Shown here piece after piece: positions 35,548 to 47,200 of a stretch of DNA of 64,000 nucleotides. Source of the stretch: Amblyornis subalaris. Lineage: Eukaryota > Chordata > Aves > Passeriformes > Ptilonorhynchidae. Below the pieces are notes generated by a model. It did no database searches. It worked only from the letters and a program-made list of their open reading frames with translations, and was not told where the DNA came from. The stretch is from the NCBI GenBank assembly GCA_018881555.1, contig JACAXG010000068.1, forward strand, positions 235,501 to 299,500, read 5' to 3'. How positions within the stretch are numbered: the first letter of the stretch is position 1; the number at the start of each line of letters is the position of its first letter. Position numbers and translations under genes: made by a program.

Positions 35548-36075
35548 CAGAATGAATTCTGGGATGGTTTGGGTTGGAAGGGATGTTAAAGCTCATCCCA
35601 TTCCACCCCTGCCATGGGCAGGGACACCTTCCACTAGCCCACGTTGCTCCAAGCCCTGTCCAACTTGGCCTTGGACACTTCCCGGGATGGGGCAGCCACA
35701 GCTTCTCTGGGCAACCTGTGCCAGGGCCTTCCCACCCTCACAGGGAACAATTCCTTCCTGATATCCCACCTAACCCTGCCCTCTGGCAGTGGAAAGCCAT
35801 TCCCACTGTCCTGTCCCTCCAGGCCTTGTCCCCAGTCCCTCTCCAGCTCTCCTGGAGCCCCTTTAGGCACTGCAAGGAGCTCTGAGGTCTCCCTGGATCC
35901 TTCTCTTCTGCAAGTGAACACCCCCAGCTCTCCCAGCCTGTCCCAGAGCAGAGGGGCTCCAGCCCNTGGAGCATCTTTGTGGCCTCCTCTGGACTTGCTC
36001 CAACAGCTCCATGTCCTTTTAATGTTGGGGACCCCAGAGCTGGACACTGTGCTCTGGGTGGGGTAAAACCTCACT
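35548..36075 (-). mobile_element. CR1 copy, ~525 bp
   Basis: One of the longest copies: 3' end at 35548, full 3' UTR, then ORF2 tail ('ctcccagcctgtcccagagc', 'tggcctcctctggacttgc', 'gaccccagagctggacac'). It shares the rare variant 'cccacgttgctcc' with the inverted copy at 43900-44380. Confidence 0.95.
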
Positions 36076-36566
36076 GATGGGTCAGTGCAGGAGCCAGGGC
36101 CAGATCCTGATCCCAGCTGAAGAGNCACATCATGGAGCTCAGTGGTGCTTCTGTGGCTCTACAGACGAGCCTGAGAGGTTCTCTTTGCTCACTGGTGGAC
36201 TGGCCAGCAACAGGGCTTTGAATGACCTCCTGGCAAAGCCACAGCCAGGCCTCCTCCAAAACCCTTCATTCCTGCTCCATGAAGTGGCCAAGAGGGTGGG
36301 TCTGGTGCTTGCAGCCTGCAGAGCAAAGACCCTGGCTGGTGGCTGAGACCTGCAGTGGAGCTTCTAGCCAGGTTTGGAGATGTAGACCCTGCTCAGACCT
36401 GTGCAGCATCCTCCTGCCAGCCCTTGGGATCCTAAATCCCAGGCTNTGGGGCTTCCTGCTTGACAAGAATCCAGGAGGGCTCTGTGGAGGGTGAGGTCCA
36501 GGGTCAATCTCCATACTCAGGACTCGAGGCTTGGCAGGACTTTGGCACCTCTGATATGAAAACTGA
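36076..36566. other. Unique sequence, no gene seen
   Basis: No feature was recognised. Confidence 0.3.
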
Positions 36567-36880
36567 GACACCCAATTCAAGATCCAAATGCTACAGATTA
36601 AAGGAAAAAACTTACAAAGTACAGCACACGGCCCCAAAGATGATTCAGGGAAGGAAGAAAACGCTTGACAAAGAGAAAATTAAAGACTTTGCTCTGTTTA
36701 GCTTCTCAAAAGGGATATGGGAAGGTGATGTGATTACTGTGTGTAAGAACCTTCCNCTGCAGACAATACCGGGTACCAAAGGGCTCTTTCATCAAAAGGG
36801 TAAAGACAGAACAGGAATAAACGGCTGCAAGCTGAAGCCCAACCAAGTCAAATGAGATAAAGGGCACCAATTATAGCAGG
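36567..36880 (+). mobile_element. Old CR1-like relic
   Basis: The frame contains 'LFSFSKGIWEGDVITVCKNL' and later 'DRTGINGCKLKPNQVK'. These mirror the CR1 ORF2 C-terminal pattern 'REDLI-x-VYKYL ... DRTRGNG-x-KL'. It is much more diverged than other copies, with a different amino-acid context, so it is an old CR1 or related LINE. Confidence 0.5.
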
Positions 36881-37009
36881 GAGATGATTACCCACCGGCA
36901 CAAGTGACAAGGGGGGCAGGGGAGCCTGACTGTTGACATCTTAACTGCATTTCTGTCCAAAAGAGACACTTCAATCACGCTCAGGTTCCCAGGCTCGCTG
37001 CGGGGCTGG

Positions 37010-37560
37010 GCTGGGNGTGAGCACCGGCAGGCACAAACAANGGGGCAGTGACAGCGATGGGCTCATCCCAACACCCCTCACGGCTTCTCCCGAAGGAAAT
37101 CCACCCCCAGGGATCCCTCCCACCGCTCAGGGGCAGCGGGTTAGCCCTGCACTCGCGGGGGATCCCAGCCCGCTGCGGGATGCTCCCGGAGACCACAGAT
37201 TTGGGGCTCCCGGTCCATGCCCAGCGCAGCCCCTCCGGCCCTGGGCTCCACCACCCTTGGCAGGAGGAGCTGTAAGAACCCGACCGTCTGAGCAAAACTG
37301 CGGCACCAGGTGAAACGTTTTACCTGCTCCCTTACATCACAGCTCTGCCTTTTCTTCACACTGCTCCAAACACCGCTCCCAGCTCCCGTTATTTCCCGCA
37401 TTCCACACCGGGAGAACACGTTGTGGCAATTCCCCCCGGTTGTGGTTTTTAAGCGCGGGGAACAATTGCCCTGAACCGCGCTCGTAAGGCAGCGCTAACG
37501 AGGCTCATCGNCACACTGTACCGGGAGCAGCTGCCGCGCCAATCACCGCATGGATCCGGG
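37010..37560. promoter_or_regulatory. CpG-rich block, possible alternative promoter
   Basis: CpGs are frequent, densest at 37370-37560, where 'gcgcggggaacaattgccc', 'ccgcgctcgtaaggcagcgc' and a CCAAT box in 'gccaatcaccgc' (near 37540) occur. No strong minus-strand GTGAGT donor was seen at its left edge, unlike the islands at 56.6 and 61.3 kb, so a role as a RALY promoter is less well supported. Confidence 0.3.
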
Positions 37561-37770
37561 GCTGCAGCGGGTGCCACCCTGCCTGCTGGGATCCCGGGTT
37601 CCTCGGATGGGATGGCTCCAGAGGGAGCTGGGTGCCAGCCCTGTCCCTGTCCCCTCTCACCACCACCAGCTCCTGGTGCTCCCCAGCTGGAGATCCGAGC
37701 AGGCGGCGGCTCCCACTGAGGTCAGGGCATGGTCAGCACCGGCTCTGGGCACTCCCTGTCCAGCAGGGAA
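37561..37770. other. GC-rich sequence before CR1
   Basis: No feature of its own. It carries the first part of a 361-codon open frame that continues through the CR1 insertion and is therefore not a gene. Confidence 0.4.
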
Positions 37771-38008
37771 CCATGGAATCACGGAATCATCGCGGATGCA
37801 AAACACCTCGGAGATCACCGAGTCCAACCCGGCACCGCCACCACGTTCGCCACTGACCCCTGCCCCCAAGTGCCACATCCACACCCCTTTTAAATCCCNG
37901 CAGGGATGGGGACTCCACCGCTGCCCTGGGCAGCTGTGCCAGGGCTTGACAATCCCTTCCGTGAAGGAATTTTTCCCAATATCCAATCCAAACCTCCCCT
38001 GGCACCAC
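37771..38008 (-). mobile_element. CR1 fragment, older subfamily
   Basis: 'catggaatcacggaatcatcg', 'gagatcaccgagtccaaccc', 'caagtgccacatccacacc', then 'gggatggggactccaccgct'. It keeps unusual CpGs that most copies have lost. Confidence 0.9.
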
Positions 38009-39771
38009 CGGAGCCATCAGCAGCCCTGTTTGAGCCGCTGTGCCCGGGTAGCACCCTGCAGCCAGTGCGGCACTGGGAACACCAGGGACTGGCGCAGGGG
38101 AGTGGCTCTGCACTCTCGGGGAGCCCCAGGGGAAATCCTTCGGCATCATTTGGGGTTCTCTCCCCTCCAGACCAATCCCAGGGGTGAGGTTATTTCTAAG
38201 GGGCTGCAGGAGGAGGAGGAGGATGTGTTTTCCCTGACCCCCAAGGACTGCACGTGGCTCTGGGTGGAACTGGGGGGCCCGACCTGCTCTGCCCAGCCCA
38301 GGGCTCCTCCGTGCCAGGGGNAGCTGTGTCCGTATCCCTGGGAATGCAGGAACAGAGTCGCTGCTCCCACAATATTTACCCGCAGGCTGCCAAGGGCTTC
38401 TCGGCAGAGCAAATATTGGTGTGTTCCACCCTGCCAGCCCCACTGCCTGGGAACAGTGGCCTTGGGAGATGGATCAAGAAACAGGGAGCGGCTCCTCCAC
38501 AGCCACAGCTCCAGTAAAGGCCAACAGGTCTTTGTCCATGGNTGTGACAAGGGGACATCCCTTGGGACACCTCAGGGTGCCTTCCTGAGGGAACCCGAGG
38601 CTGCTCCCATCTGCCACAGGGCTGCTCCTGAGTGAAAGGATGCTGCTGGGATAACCCCAAATCCAGCCCCGAGCAGTGAGGACACAACTAAAACCCAGTA
38701 AGTCCCTGCTGGAAAANCCTAGCTCAAAGTGAGAGGCTTAAAAAATCTTTATACTGGCACAATCCATGAAACNTCCTGGGCAAGGCTCTGCTTAGCTCCT
38801 GAAGCAGGAGACAGGTTTTGGGGAGGCCAAACCTTTCCAGAGGGCACTGCTGGCAGCAATCCCTTTTTTCTGTGTCCCAGAGCACTCCTGCTGATCCCTG
38901 CTTGGGGTTGGAGCTGCCAGAGCTGCTGGATTTGGGCATCACGGGCTGCCCCACATCAGGNTCCTGCCCTGCCACAGGGGCATGGAAACCTGTATTTGTG
39001 TCCAGGGAAAACTCCAGCCCAGCCACCCCAGAGATCAAGCCATTACTGCTAATTAGGAGGTGGATGAATAGGAAGTGGTTGAGGAGAAAGGCTTTTGGGA
39101 CAGGGACTGGCCCNGGGGATGGAGGGGACAGGGAGAACCATCCCTGTTAGAGAACCAAGGCAAACGTTTTCAGCATTTTAAGGAGGGCATTTAGTAAGGT
39201 GTGATCTGCCCAAGGGCTGTGCTTGGCTATGCTTCATCCCAGGAAAGGCTGGATACAGGCACAGCGTTCAAGGATCCAGGTTTGTCAGAGGATCCAAGTT
39301 TATTCCCCGTGTGCCAATTTGTCACCTTTGTCTCCAGCAGCTCACGCTGCTCTGGTGGGGCTTGGAAGCAAAGGTTGTCCTGGAGGAAGCAGCACGTGCT
39401 GGGAAAAGGGATCCAGCCAAATCAGAGTTCCTGGAATGGAATTCTCAGGTTTTTGGGAGAGGGACACAGCACCTGCAGCAGGAAGTGGGGCTTTGCTGAG
39501 GAATCCTCTCACTTCTATTAGAAAATTACCCCCTGCCAGTGCTGGAGAGCAGCTGGAGAGGAAAGGGAGAAGGTTTGCCGTGAAATATGTGAAATGAAAT
39601 CACAAAGCTTAGGAAAAAATGTATCAACTGTGGCCCTTTCTGTAGATTAAACCTCAGAGTTACCAATTTACTGTTTCTCAGTAAAGGTTACAGCTTCCAT
39701 TCTTCTTATTAAAAGCATGGCAAAATAATTTTTTGCCAATTTCAAAATAAAAAAAACTTTCTATGACAATT
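38009..39771. other. Unique sequence, no gene seen
   Basis: A short (AGG)5 run lies near 38208-38222. 39590-39770 is AT-rich ('ggcaaaataattttttgcc'). No gene or repeat family was recognised. Confidence 0.35.
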
Positions 39772-39957
39772 GCCCCATCCCTGGAAGTGTGCCAGGCCAG
39801 GCTGGACGAGGCTTGGAGCAACCTGGGCTAGTGGAAGGTGTCCCTGCCCANGGCAGGGGTGGAATTGGATGGGCTTTAAGGGCTCTTCCAACCCAAGCNT
39901 TCTATAATTCTGTGGTCTTTAAGGTCCCTATCAACCCAAACCACTCTGTGATTCCNT
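39772..39957 (+). mobile_element. CR1 3' fragment with duplicated tail
   Basis: 'catccctggaagtgtgccagg' to 'aagcnttctataattctgtgg', immediately followed by a second copy of the tail ('ctttaaggtccctatcaaccc' to 'actctgtgattcc'). The 3'-most ~45 bases are thus present twice in tandem. Confidence 0.9.
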
Positions 39958-40723
39958 GTCAATTTGCACTGAGAAAGTAATTTTTAACCTCCGAAACTNG
40001 AATTACAACTCACCCTTTCTATTTTTCTGCTGTAGGACAAAACCCCCAGTGTTATNGCTATGGAGAGCTACGAAATCCTATCAAAAGTGGCCTTCCCACC
40101 AAATCCCATGATCACGGCATTATTGATGGATCCCCACTCCACAGGACTCCCCTGCAAAGAGCCTGGAAAACGCTGATTATTGGGAGCATTGGTCAGCAAA
40201 CTGCAAAGCGATGGACTATTTGCTGTGCTGCTCCCATGATAAATAAATAACACTGCTGCTTTGCCCTTTGGAGCATTGATTAGATCTGGCTAAAACAAAT
40301 AGGAGAAACAAAGAAAATCACAGCAGGAGCTTACAGTTGCTGCTGGGCTCAACCTCAGCCCGGGGCAGAGGAATTACTGGTAATTGTCTTGTTTCCGAGG
40401 GAGGAGGGAGGGTAAAGATTTACCACTGCCCAGCCACAGGTCCATAGAGCCCTGACTGAGGGTGGGGAGCAGGGTCGGGGGGAGAGTTCTGAGCTGCTCT
40501 GCCCCAGCAGCCAGCCAGAGGCAGGAAGAGCCTGAAGGGCCAGGAAAATGGGAGTGCAAAGAGGCAAACTGGTCCACGAGCTGCAAAACCAGTGAGTGAG
40601 CAGCATCCTGGGGCAGGGCAGGAGCAACCCCTCCTTCCATCACCTCTCTGCAGGTGCCTGGTGGCCTCTCCCAGCTTGCTCATGGCACAGGAATGCACGA
40701 AAAGCTCTGACTCTGACCTTTCC
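39958..40723. other. Unique sequence, no gene seen
   Basis: No feature was recognised apart from AT-rich patches at 39970-40060 and 40230-40310. Confidence 0.3.
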
Positions 40724-40893
40724 TACAGGCTGCCCGCAGAAGCTGTGGCTGCCCCAGCCCTGCAAGTGTCCAAGGCCAGGTTGGATGGGGCTTGGAGCAA
40801 CCTGGGATAGTGGGAGGTGTCCCTGCCCATGGCAGGGGTGGCACTGGATGACCTTCAAGGTCCCTCCAACACAAACCATTCCAGATTCTGTAA
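40724..40893 (+). mobile_element. CR1 LINE 3' fragment
   Basis: 'ctacaggctgcccgcagaagc' to 'attccagattctgtaattctg'. Confidence 0.92.
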
Positions 40894-41668
40894 TTCTGTC
40901 CCGCTCCTACACCACCACCCCTTGTGCAGTTCCAAGCCCATAAAAGCGCAGCAGGCTCAGAGTCTGGGGCCACCACAGAGCCCAGGGCAGCTGCAGGGGC
41001 TGGGGTGGGGTGGACGTGCCCTGCAGGTGCTGCAGGCCCTACAGCAGCTGAAGATGAGGGTCTCCAACCCAGCATCACCTTCAGTGCCACTGGGACAGGA
41101 GATGGTGGGGACAGGGATGGCAGACACCCGATCCCTGCATTTGCCAGAGCACAGGGATGCTCTAAGGTGAGATGCAGTGAAGGCAGGAGATGCAGGCAGG
41201 AGATGCAGGCAGGACCTGCTGCCTTCTGGAGACACAAGAAGGCACCAGCAGCCTGCAGAGGGGACAGCAGTCACAAGATCCAAGTTTCCATCCATGTACG
41301 CCTTTTCCTCGGCTCTCTCTGCCTGCTTCCCCACATCCCCTCATTTCAGGGCCAGCCACCCCTGCCATGCTCTTGCATCCATCCCCTCAGCACCCCCCTC
41401 CTCCNCCTGGCCGATGGAAAATGATGGCACCAGACAGCCCTGATTTCCTTCTCCACNAAAAATAATCCTGTGCCAAATATTGTGACTCATGCAATGAGTA
41501 AGAGCAGAGCCTTTCTCCGTCCAAANGCTGACCTTCAGTCTCCAGAGGCTTCTGCCACCTGGAGCAGAGGCTTCACTTCTAATTAGTGGTGTTAACCAAT
41601 CTGCCTGCAATAGCGAGCTTCCGGTGTTTTTCCAGGGGTTTTGTTGGAATGACACCAGCACCACACCC
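40894..41668. other. Unique sequence with short tandem repeat
   Basis: A 13-base unit (AGGCAGGAGATGC) repeats about 2.4 times at 41180-41213. Nothing else was recognised. Confidence 0.4.
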
Positions 41669-41811
41669 GGCCAGCCTGGCCTTGGACACTTCCAGGGATG
41701 GGGCAGCCACAGCTCCTCTGGGCANCNTGTGCCAGGGCCTCAGCACCCTCACAGGGAACAATTCCCTCCCCATATCCCATCTAAGCCTGTCCTCTGGCAG
41801 CTTAAAGCCAT
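41669..41811 (-). mobile_element. CR1 fragment lacking 3' end
   Basis: Begins inside the element ('ccagcctggccttggacac') and runs to 'gtcctctggcagcttaaagcc'. The terminal ~100 bases with the octamers are missing, so this insertion has lost its 3' end. Confidence 0.9.
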
Positions 41812-42079
41812 CAGATGAATCCCAAATCACCGTTTGCAGGCAGAAACCTCCTCTGACCCAGGGAGCTCGCCCCACATTCCAGAAGGGAATGCGAAGCAGG
41901 GCCAAGCCACCTTAGCCATGAGACACTTTGCTTTTTTGAGGTCTGCACCCCCAAACCTTCTGTTCCTCTCTGTCCATCCCACCCCAGCCAGCGCCTCTCT
42001 CCCTGCCAAGAGCAATCCCTCGGACCGAGCTCCTTGTTACTTTGAATTTTATGGAATATAGATCTGTTTCCTGCCCAGC
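41812..42079. other. Unique sequence, no gene seen
   Basis: Nothing recognised; it leads into the AT-rich block at 42080. Confidence 0.3.
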
Positions 42080-42400
42080 TCNGAGCTTTGCTGACTCAGA
42101 GGAAAGGGATCTTTAACCATCCCCCAGATAGCTGTATTTTCCTTACCTAAGTGCTCACAAATTGCATCCTACGAGCAATTAAACAGACGGTCTCTCGTTT
42201 CTTCACAACAAACATAATTTGTAATTCCAAAATGTCAATAAAAAGGCCTTCCTTCCTTTTTATATTCCGCAGCATTTGCAACTCAGCTCGGTAATTTTGG
42301 AGTCGATAATTAAAAAAAGGGGCAATTAGGGTATTAATTGGGAATCACCAAGTTACTTTATAGAATATATTCCATATTTATCCATTACCTGCTCTGCCCA
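42080..42400. promoter_or_regulatory. Candidate conserved enhancer block
   Basis: A MAF/AP-1-type TGCTGACTCAG (42089-42099) is followed by a long AT-rich stretch with ATAATTTGTAATTCC, TCGATAATTAAAA (near 42304) and GTATTAATTGGGAATCACC. There is no repeat similarity and a sharp contrast with the GC-rich flanks. Composition suggests constraint; it was not tested. Confidence 0.34.
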
Positions 42401-43899
42401 AATTGCTCTCAGCACGCTGAATGCTGCTCCATCATCACAGCTGGGCTTTCTAGAGCAGCCCATCCCTCCCTCCCAGCCCTTCATCCCAGCTGGGCTCCTG
42501 GCTACAAACACCAGNCAAGTGATGGATCTGGTACAGGGCAAGGGAATGATGAATCCTGGAGGGAAGAGCAGGATTTACCTTGAACTAAGCTGTGTTTGCT
42601 GTTTGGAACAAGGTGGGGAAAAACCAGCCCAGTCGCTGTGGAGAATTATAGTGAGAAAAGGAGAAAAGAACTTCCTGAAAATGTGATTGTCCACCATAAC
42701 CACAACAGTTTCATGTTATAAATTACACATTTTGTTTCCTGCCGACTGTTCTGGGTTATTCCCAGCACTGAAAAATACAAGTGGCCCAACAGAAAGCAGA
42801 TTTTGGTACTAAAAAACCAGTGGTGCAGTTACCAGCCCAAATGTCACTTCAGACATCCATGCATCCCTTTCACTGCCCTGGAAGAGGGTCTGGATACGGG
42901 ATCACTGAGCCAGGCAGGGTCCCCAGACTCTGGGGAGGCTCAGGACCCCACACTTGTCCACAGCCTTGTCTCACAGCAGGGAAGGGAAGGGACGAGTATG
43001 GAAGAAGAATATGGAAGAGGGTGCAGGAACAAGCAGCGAGCACCTTTGCTGGGTGGGGTGTCACTTCCCGAGGGTCCTGTCAGTCCCTGAGTGCTGCAGA
43101 CACCACCCNGAACGGCCCCCTCGGCCCTGTCCCCTTCTGGAGATGGGATGCTGCTCTCTCTTTCCCTTTCACACCAATATCCACACCCCTGGGAGGCATC
43201 CTGGATGTGACAGACTCGGCACGTTCAAACCCGACGCCAGGGAAGCAGCGCGCANCGGCCCGGGCACAGAGGCAGGGAATGCTCTCTGCTTTCCCAGGCT
43301 CTCCCTTGGAGGGATCTTCCCGCTATCAGGAGGGATATTTCTGATATCAGAGTGCTAATGCAGCCTGGCTTTGGGTGGATTGGCAGCTCACCACCTGCAG
43401 TATTAAGGCTTCCATCAGCTGTCTCCTCACACGAACAGCAGCGTCTCCATCAAATCCTAATACCTGGAGATTTTGCAAGTTTGGGATTAATACCAAGGAT
43501 AAGGAGGAAATGCAAGTCAGCTGAATGCAGGGGGGTGTTAGCCCAGCTTGGGGATGCTGCTGCCTGGGAACAGCTCCTCTGCACAGCAGCCCCGGCACTG
43601 GGGTGCACGCAGACGATGCAAGGGATGAAGGCAAAGAAGCACAAACATCCCAAGGGAATGGAGGCTGTTGCAGACGCTCTGGAAATGGTTCTGCAGGGGC
43701 AGTGAGGTGAGGTAGGGCACAGGGAGTGAGGGACAGAGAAGTTCCCGTGTGGGAAGGTCTCACTGAGCTGATCAGAGTGGCTGGAGGTGCAGCAGTGCCC
43801 TGCTTTTGTAGCATGAGGCAATGTGAGCTCATGATCACCCCAGGGAGGGGATTCTCCTCCTTGGATCTGCCTCCCTGCAGAGCTGCCCCCAGCCCTGGG
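42401..43899. other. Unique sequence, no gene seen
   Basis: No gene. Frames of 130-187 codons on both strands overlap each other and contain Ns. No repeat was recognised. Confidence 0.35.
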
Positions 43900-44380
43900 G
43901 CTCCAAGGGCAAGAAGGACCTGGAGCTGTTAGAACAAGTCCAGAGGAGGCCACAAAGATGCTCCAAGGGCTGGAGCCCCTCTGCTCTGGGACAGGCTGGG
44001 ACAGCTGGGAGTGTTCACCTGGAGAGGAGAAGGATCCAGGGAGACCTCAGAGCTCCTTCCAGTGCCTAAAGGGCCTCCAGGAGAGCTGGAGAGGGACTGG
44101 GGACAAGGCCTAGAGGGACAGGATAAGGGGGAATGGATTCCCACTGCCAGAGGGCAGGNATAGATGGGATATTGGGAAGGAATCCTTCCCTGTGAGGGTG
44201 GGGAGGCCCTGGCACAGGTTGCCCAGAGAAGCTGTGGCTGCCCCATCCCTGGAAGTGTCCAAGGCCAGGTTGGATGGGGCTTGGAGCAACGTGGGCTAGT
44301 GGAAGGTGTCCCTGCCCATGGCAGGGGTGGAATGGGATGAGCTTTAAGGTCCCNTCCAACCCAAACCATTCCANGATTCC
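43900..44380 (+). mobile_element. CR1 copy, ~480 bp
   Basis: Sense copy from 'ctccaagggcaagaaggacc' through the ORF2 tail and 3' UTR to 'ccattccangattcc'. In inverted orientation and highly similar to 35548-36075, about 8 kb away. Confidence 0.95.
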
Positions 44381-44747
44381 AGACCTCATGCACCCTCAGG
44401 GCTGCTGCAGCACCAGTCCCAGCAGAGGCTTCCAGGGAGCAGGGACTTTGGGATCAGACACTCTCTGCTCCCCCCCAGCTCTGGAGGGGGCTCCCAGGAA
44501 GGTCCAGAGGCAGGAGTTCCATCTCCACTCCCCACCCTGACTTCAGGAATGGTTTCCAGTGCAGACACCACGACACTGGACACTCCTCCCTCCATCTGAG
44601 CTGCTGTGCTGGGCCCCAAAGCGGGGCTGTCCAGGGACACCTCAGCAGTGTGTGGGAAGAGCTGCCACCAGCTGGATCCCTGAGGCCAGAGCTGGGACAT
44701 CCCTCCCTGGGTGCTCCATTAGGAGTTCAGAAGGCAGCANGACCACC
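44381..44747. other. Unique sequence, no gene seen
   Basis: No feature was recognised. Confidence 0.3.
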
Positions 44748-45003
44748 CTTTTAATGAAGAAATTTTCCCAATATCCAATCTGAACCTCTCCTGGTACAAC
44801 TTGAGGCCGTTCCCTCCTCCTGTCCCTGTTCCCTGGGAGCAGAGCCCGACCCCTCCTGGCTGCCCCCTCCTGTCAGGAGTTGTGCAGAGCCAGAAGGTCC
44901 CCCTGAGCCTCCTTTTCTCCAGGCTGAGCCCCTTTCCCAGCTCCCTNAGCTGCTCCTGGTGCTCCAGCCCCTTCCCCAGCTCCCTTCCTTTCCCTGGACA
45001 CGG
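44748..45003 (-). mobile_element. CR1 fragment lacking 3' end
   Basis: Begins at 'gaagaaattttcccaatatcc' and runs through 'gttccctgggagcagagcccg' and 'ccttttctccaggctgagccc' (ORF2 tail). Same subfamily as 20813-21372 and 50122-50437, in the opposite orientation. Confidence 0.92.
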
Positions 45004-45914
45004 TTCCCATGCTGAGTGTGCCCACGAGCTGTACCTNTACCTATGGGAATTCCCTCATCCCGGAGTCCTAAAGCCAAAAATCAGCCAAATTTTACACTGC
45101 TCATCAACTTTGCAGCAGCTCCAATTAATGCTGCTACACAATGTCCAGCCCTTCATCCCTCCCTGCATCCCACAAGGAGGCACCACCAGGCACCAGGCCC
45201 CTACAACAAGATGGTTTTTCCCCAAATTTCCTTGGACAGAGGTCTCAGCAGACCTTCCACAGCCAGAAAAGGCAACTGCAGCTTCCTGCACCCCTTCCCA
45301 GTGCATCCCTTCTGCCAGTCCATCAAGCCTGGACCCTCCAGGACTATGAACTCCACCATTTGTACTCTGCTTGTGAGCATGAGAAAGAAAAAGTTCACTG
45401 AAAGGCTTGGCTGGTCCATATTAAAAACCCTCCCTCCCTTACATATTTTTTTCCTCAAATGACAAAATAATATCACCTGATTTTACAGCTCTGCAGATTT
45501 CATGTGCACAAAGCAGCACCTATGTGTGTTCCCAATTTCTGCCTGGCTTTGGCCTGGAGCATCCCTTCACTGCCCATTTTTATTTACAAGTACAAAGGAA
45601 AAGCTCCAGTGCAGCTCCCCATCCCCTGCAAAGAGAGATATTGGTGTTTATTTATAGCTCCTCGTCTGCAGAGAGCCCCTGGAGAGGGGAAGAGGTGTCA
45701 TTCCCAGGGGAAGGCAGGTGGATTGAATCCATCACCACGCGGAGGGGCCTGGGGGGCTTCACAAAACAACCACAACTCATAATCAATTATCCCAACGGAT
45801 CCAAGCACATCCTTGTCTGTCAGTTCCCCTCTCCATGCAAACTTCACAAAACCAGAGCAGGAGCCCCTTTTTGAGGTCTGCCCGTGAAGTGCAGCTTTCT
45901 TCTCCAGGTTTTCA
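45004..45914. other. Unique sequence, no gene seen
   Basis: No feature was recognised. AT-richer around 45400-45500. Confidence 0.3.
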
Positions 45915-46020
45915 GTTTGCTCAAGTCGGAGCCTCAGTTTGAATCCCAGACTGTGCCACTGACTGACCCCCAAANGGTCTCCAAAGTTTCCCTTTGACAG
46001 CTGGGAAACAAATACTCCCA
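45915..46020 (+). mobile_element. Possible MIR-type SINE relic
   Basis: 'cctcagtttgaatcccagac' followed by 'gtgccactgactgaccc' follows the MIR sense wording around 'GAATCCC ... TGCCACTTACT'. The match fades after ~40 bases, so the call is weak. Confidence 0.3.
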
Positions 46021-46039
46021 AACTGCTGCAAACTGCTCC

Positions 46040-46291
46040 TCATGGAATCCTTGAAGGGTCTGGGTTGGGAGGGAATTTAAGGATCACCCCATTCCACCCC
46101 TGCCATGGGCAGGGACACCTTCCACTAGCCCAGGTTGCTCCAAGCCCTGTCCAACCTGGCCTGGGACACTTCCAGGGATGGGGCAGCCACAGCTTCTCTG
46201 GGCAACCTGTGCCAGGGCCTTCTCACCCTCCCAGGGAAGGATTCCTTCCCAATATCCCATCTAACCCTGCCCTCCTTCAGCTTAAAGCCAT
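46040..46291 (-). mobile_element. CR1 LINE 3' fragment
   Basis: 'catggaatccttgaagggtctg' through 'cctccttcagcttaaagcc'. 5'-truncated. Confidence 0.92.
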
Positions 46292-47051
46292 TTGTTCACA
46301 TCCTTCACTCCATGCCTTTGTAAAAAGTAGGGTAAGGTGAAGGTAGGTTGGATGGGGAGCTGTTCCTACATTAAAAAAGGATATTTCTGTATCTGTAGTA
46401 GAGGGAGAAGGGAGCTGGGCTCCTTTTCTCATGCATTGATAAAAATTCCTGAAGATGGACAAGGAGAGCTTCTTAATTTGGAAAAAGGGTCAGCACCTCA
46501 CAGACACCTACAGATGTCCCTGACAGCATCAGGGAGCTGACCCACCTGCAGGATTTATAGGGTGAATAGTTTGCGTGTCAAACTCAGCTGGAGAAGGGAG
46601 AATGGGAAATTGGGAGAACTAAGAAGAGAAAAGAATAAAAGAGAAATAATAGAATAAAATCAATGGAATGAACAAGTCCAACAACGGGCTGTGGCACTGA
46701 ACCTGGAAGGCCTGAATTCCCACGTTTCCCACACACCTCTGCTGAGTGCAGCAGCCAGCTCCTCCAGCACACAGGCAATTCCAGCCCTATAGTTCCCATA
46801 TTTTATTCCCTAAGCAAATCTAACCATGCCAATTCCTCGCTGCAGAACCACAAGTATTTATAAGCAAATACCAATTAAACCAGCGATGTTCCCTTGGTTC
46901 CTCTCAGTCTGCCTGAGATGGTCTAAGCTCTACATGACCCACACAGTGCCTTTTGTATTCCCTCGTTTTCCACATGGTGAGAACATCCCAGGGTTGTTTC
47001 ACTCAAGGGATTACCAATTTGATGCCCTGGGAGTCAGGAGGTGGAACGAGA
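46292..47051. other. Unique sequence with purine-rich tract
   Basis: 46591-46660 is an almost pure A/G stretch. No gene or repeat family was recognised. Confidence 0.35.
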
Positions 47052-47200
47052 GAATCATGGAATCATGTCCTGAGCTGGGAGGGACCCACAGGGATCATCC
47101 AGCCCAGCTCCTGGCCCTGCACAGACACCCCAACAATCCCACCCTGTGCCTGAAGCNTTGTTCTTCCTCTGGGAGAAGAACCCTTCCCAATATCCAAAGG
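47052..47200 (-). mobile_element. CR1 copy, younger subfamily, deleted
   Basis: 'gagaatcatggaatcatgtcc', 'gccctgcacagacacccc', then directly 'tctgggagaagaacccttccc'. About 100 bases present in the 26200 and 30733 copies are deleted. Confidence 0.92.

Noticed and set aside
37550..38635. Longest open frame (361 codons, plus)
   Set aside because: It runs straight through a CR1 insertion (37771-38008) and contains several Ns; residues in the middle are translated CR1 3' end. No domain, and no splice or promoter logic.
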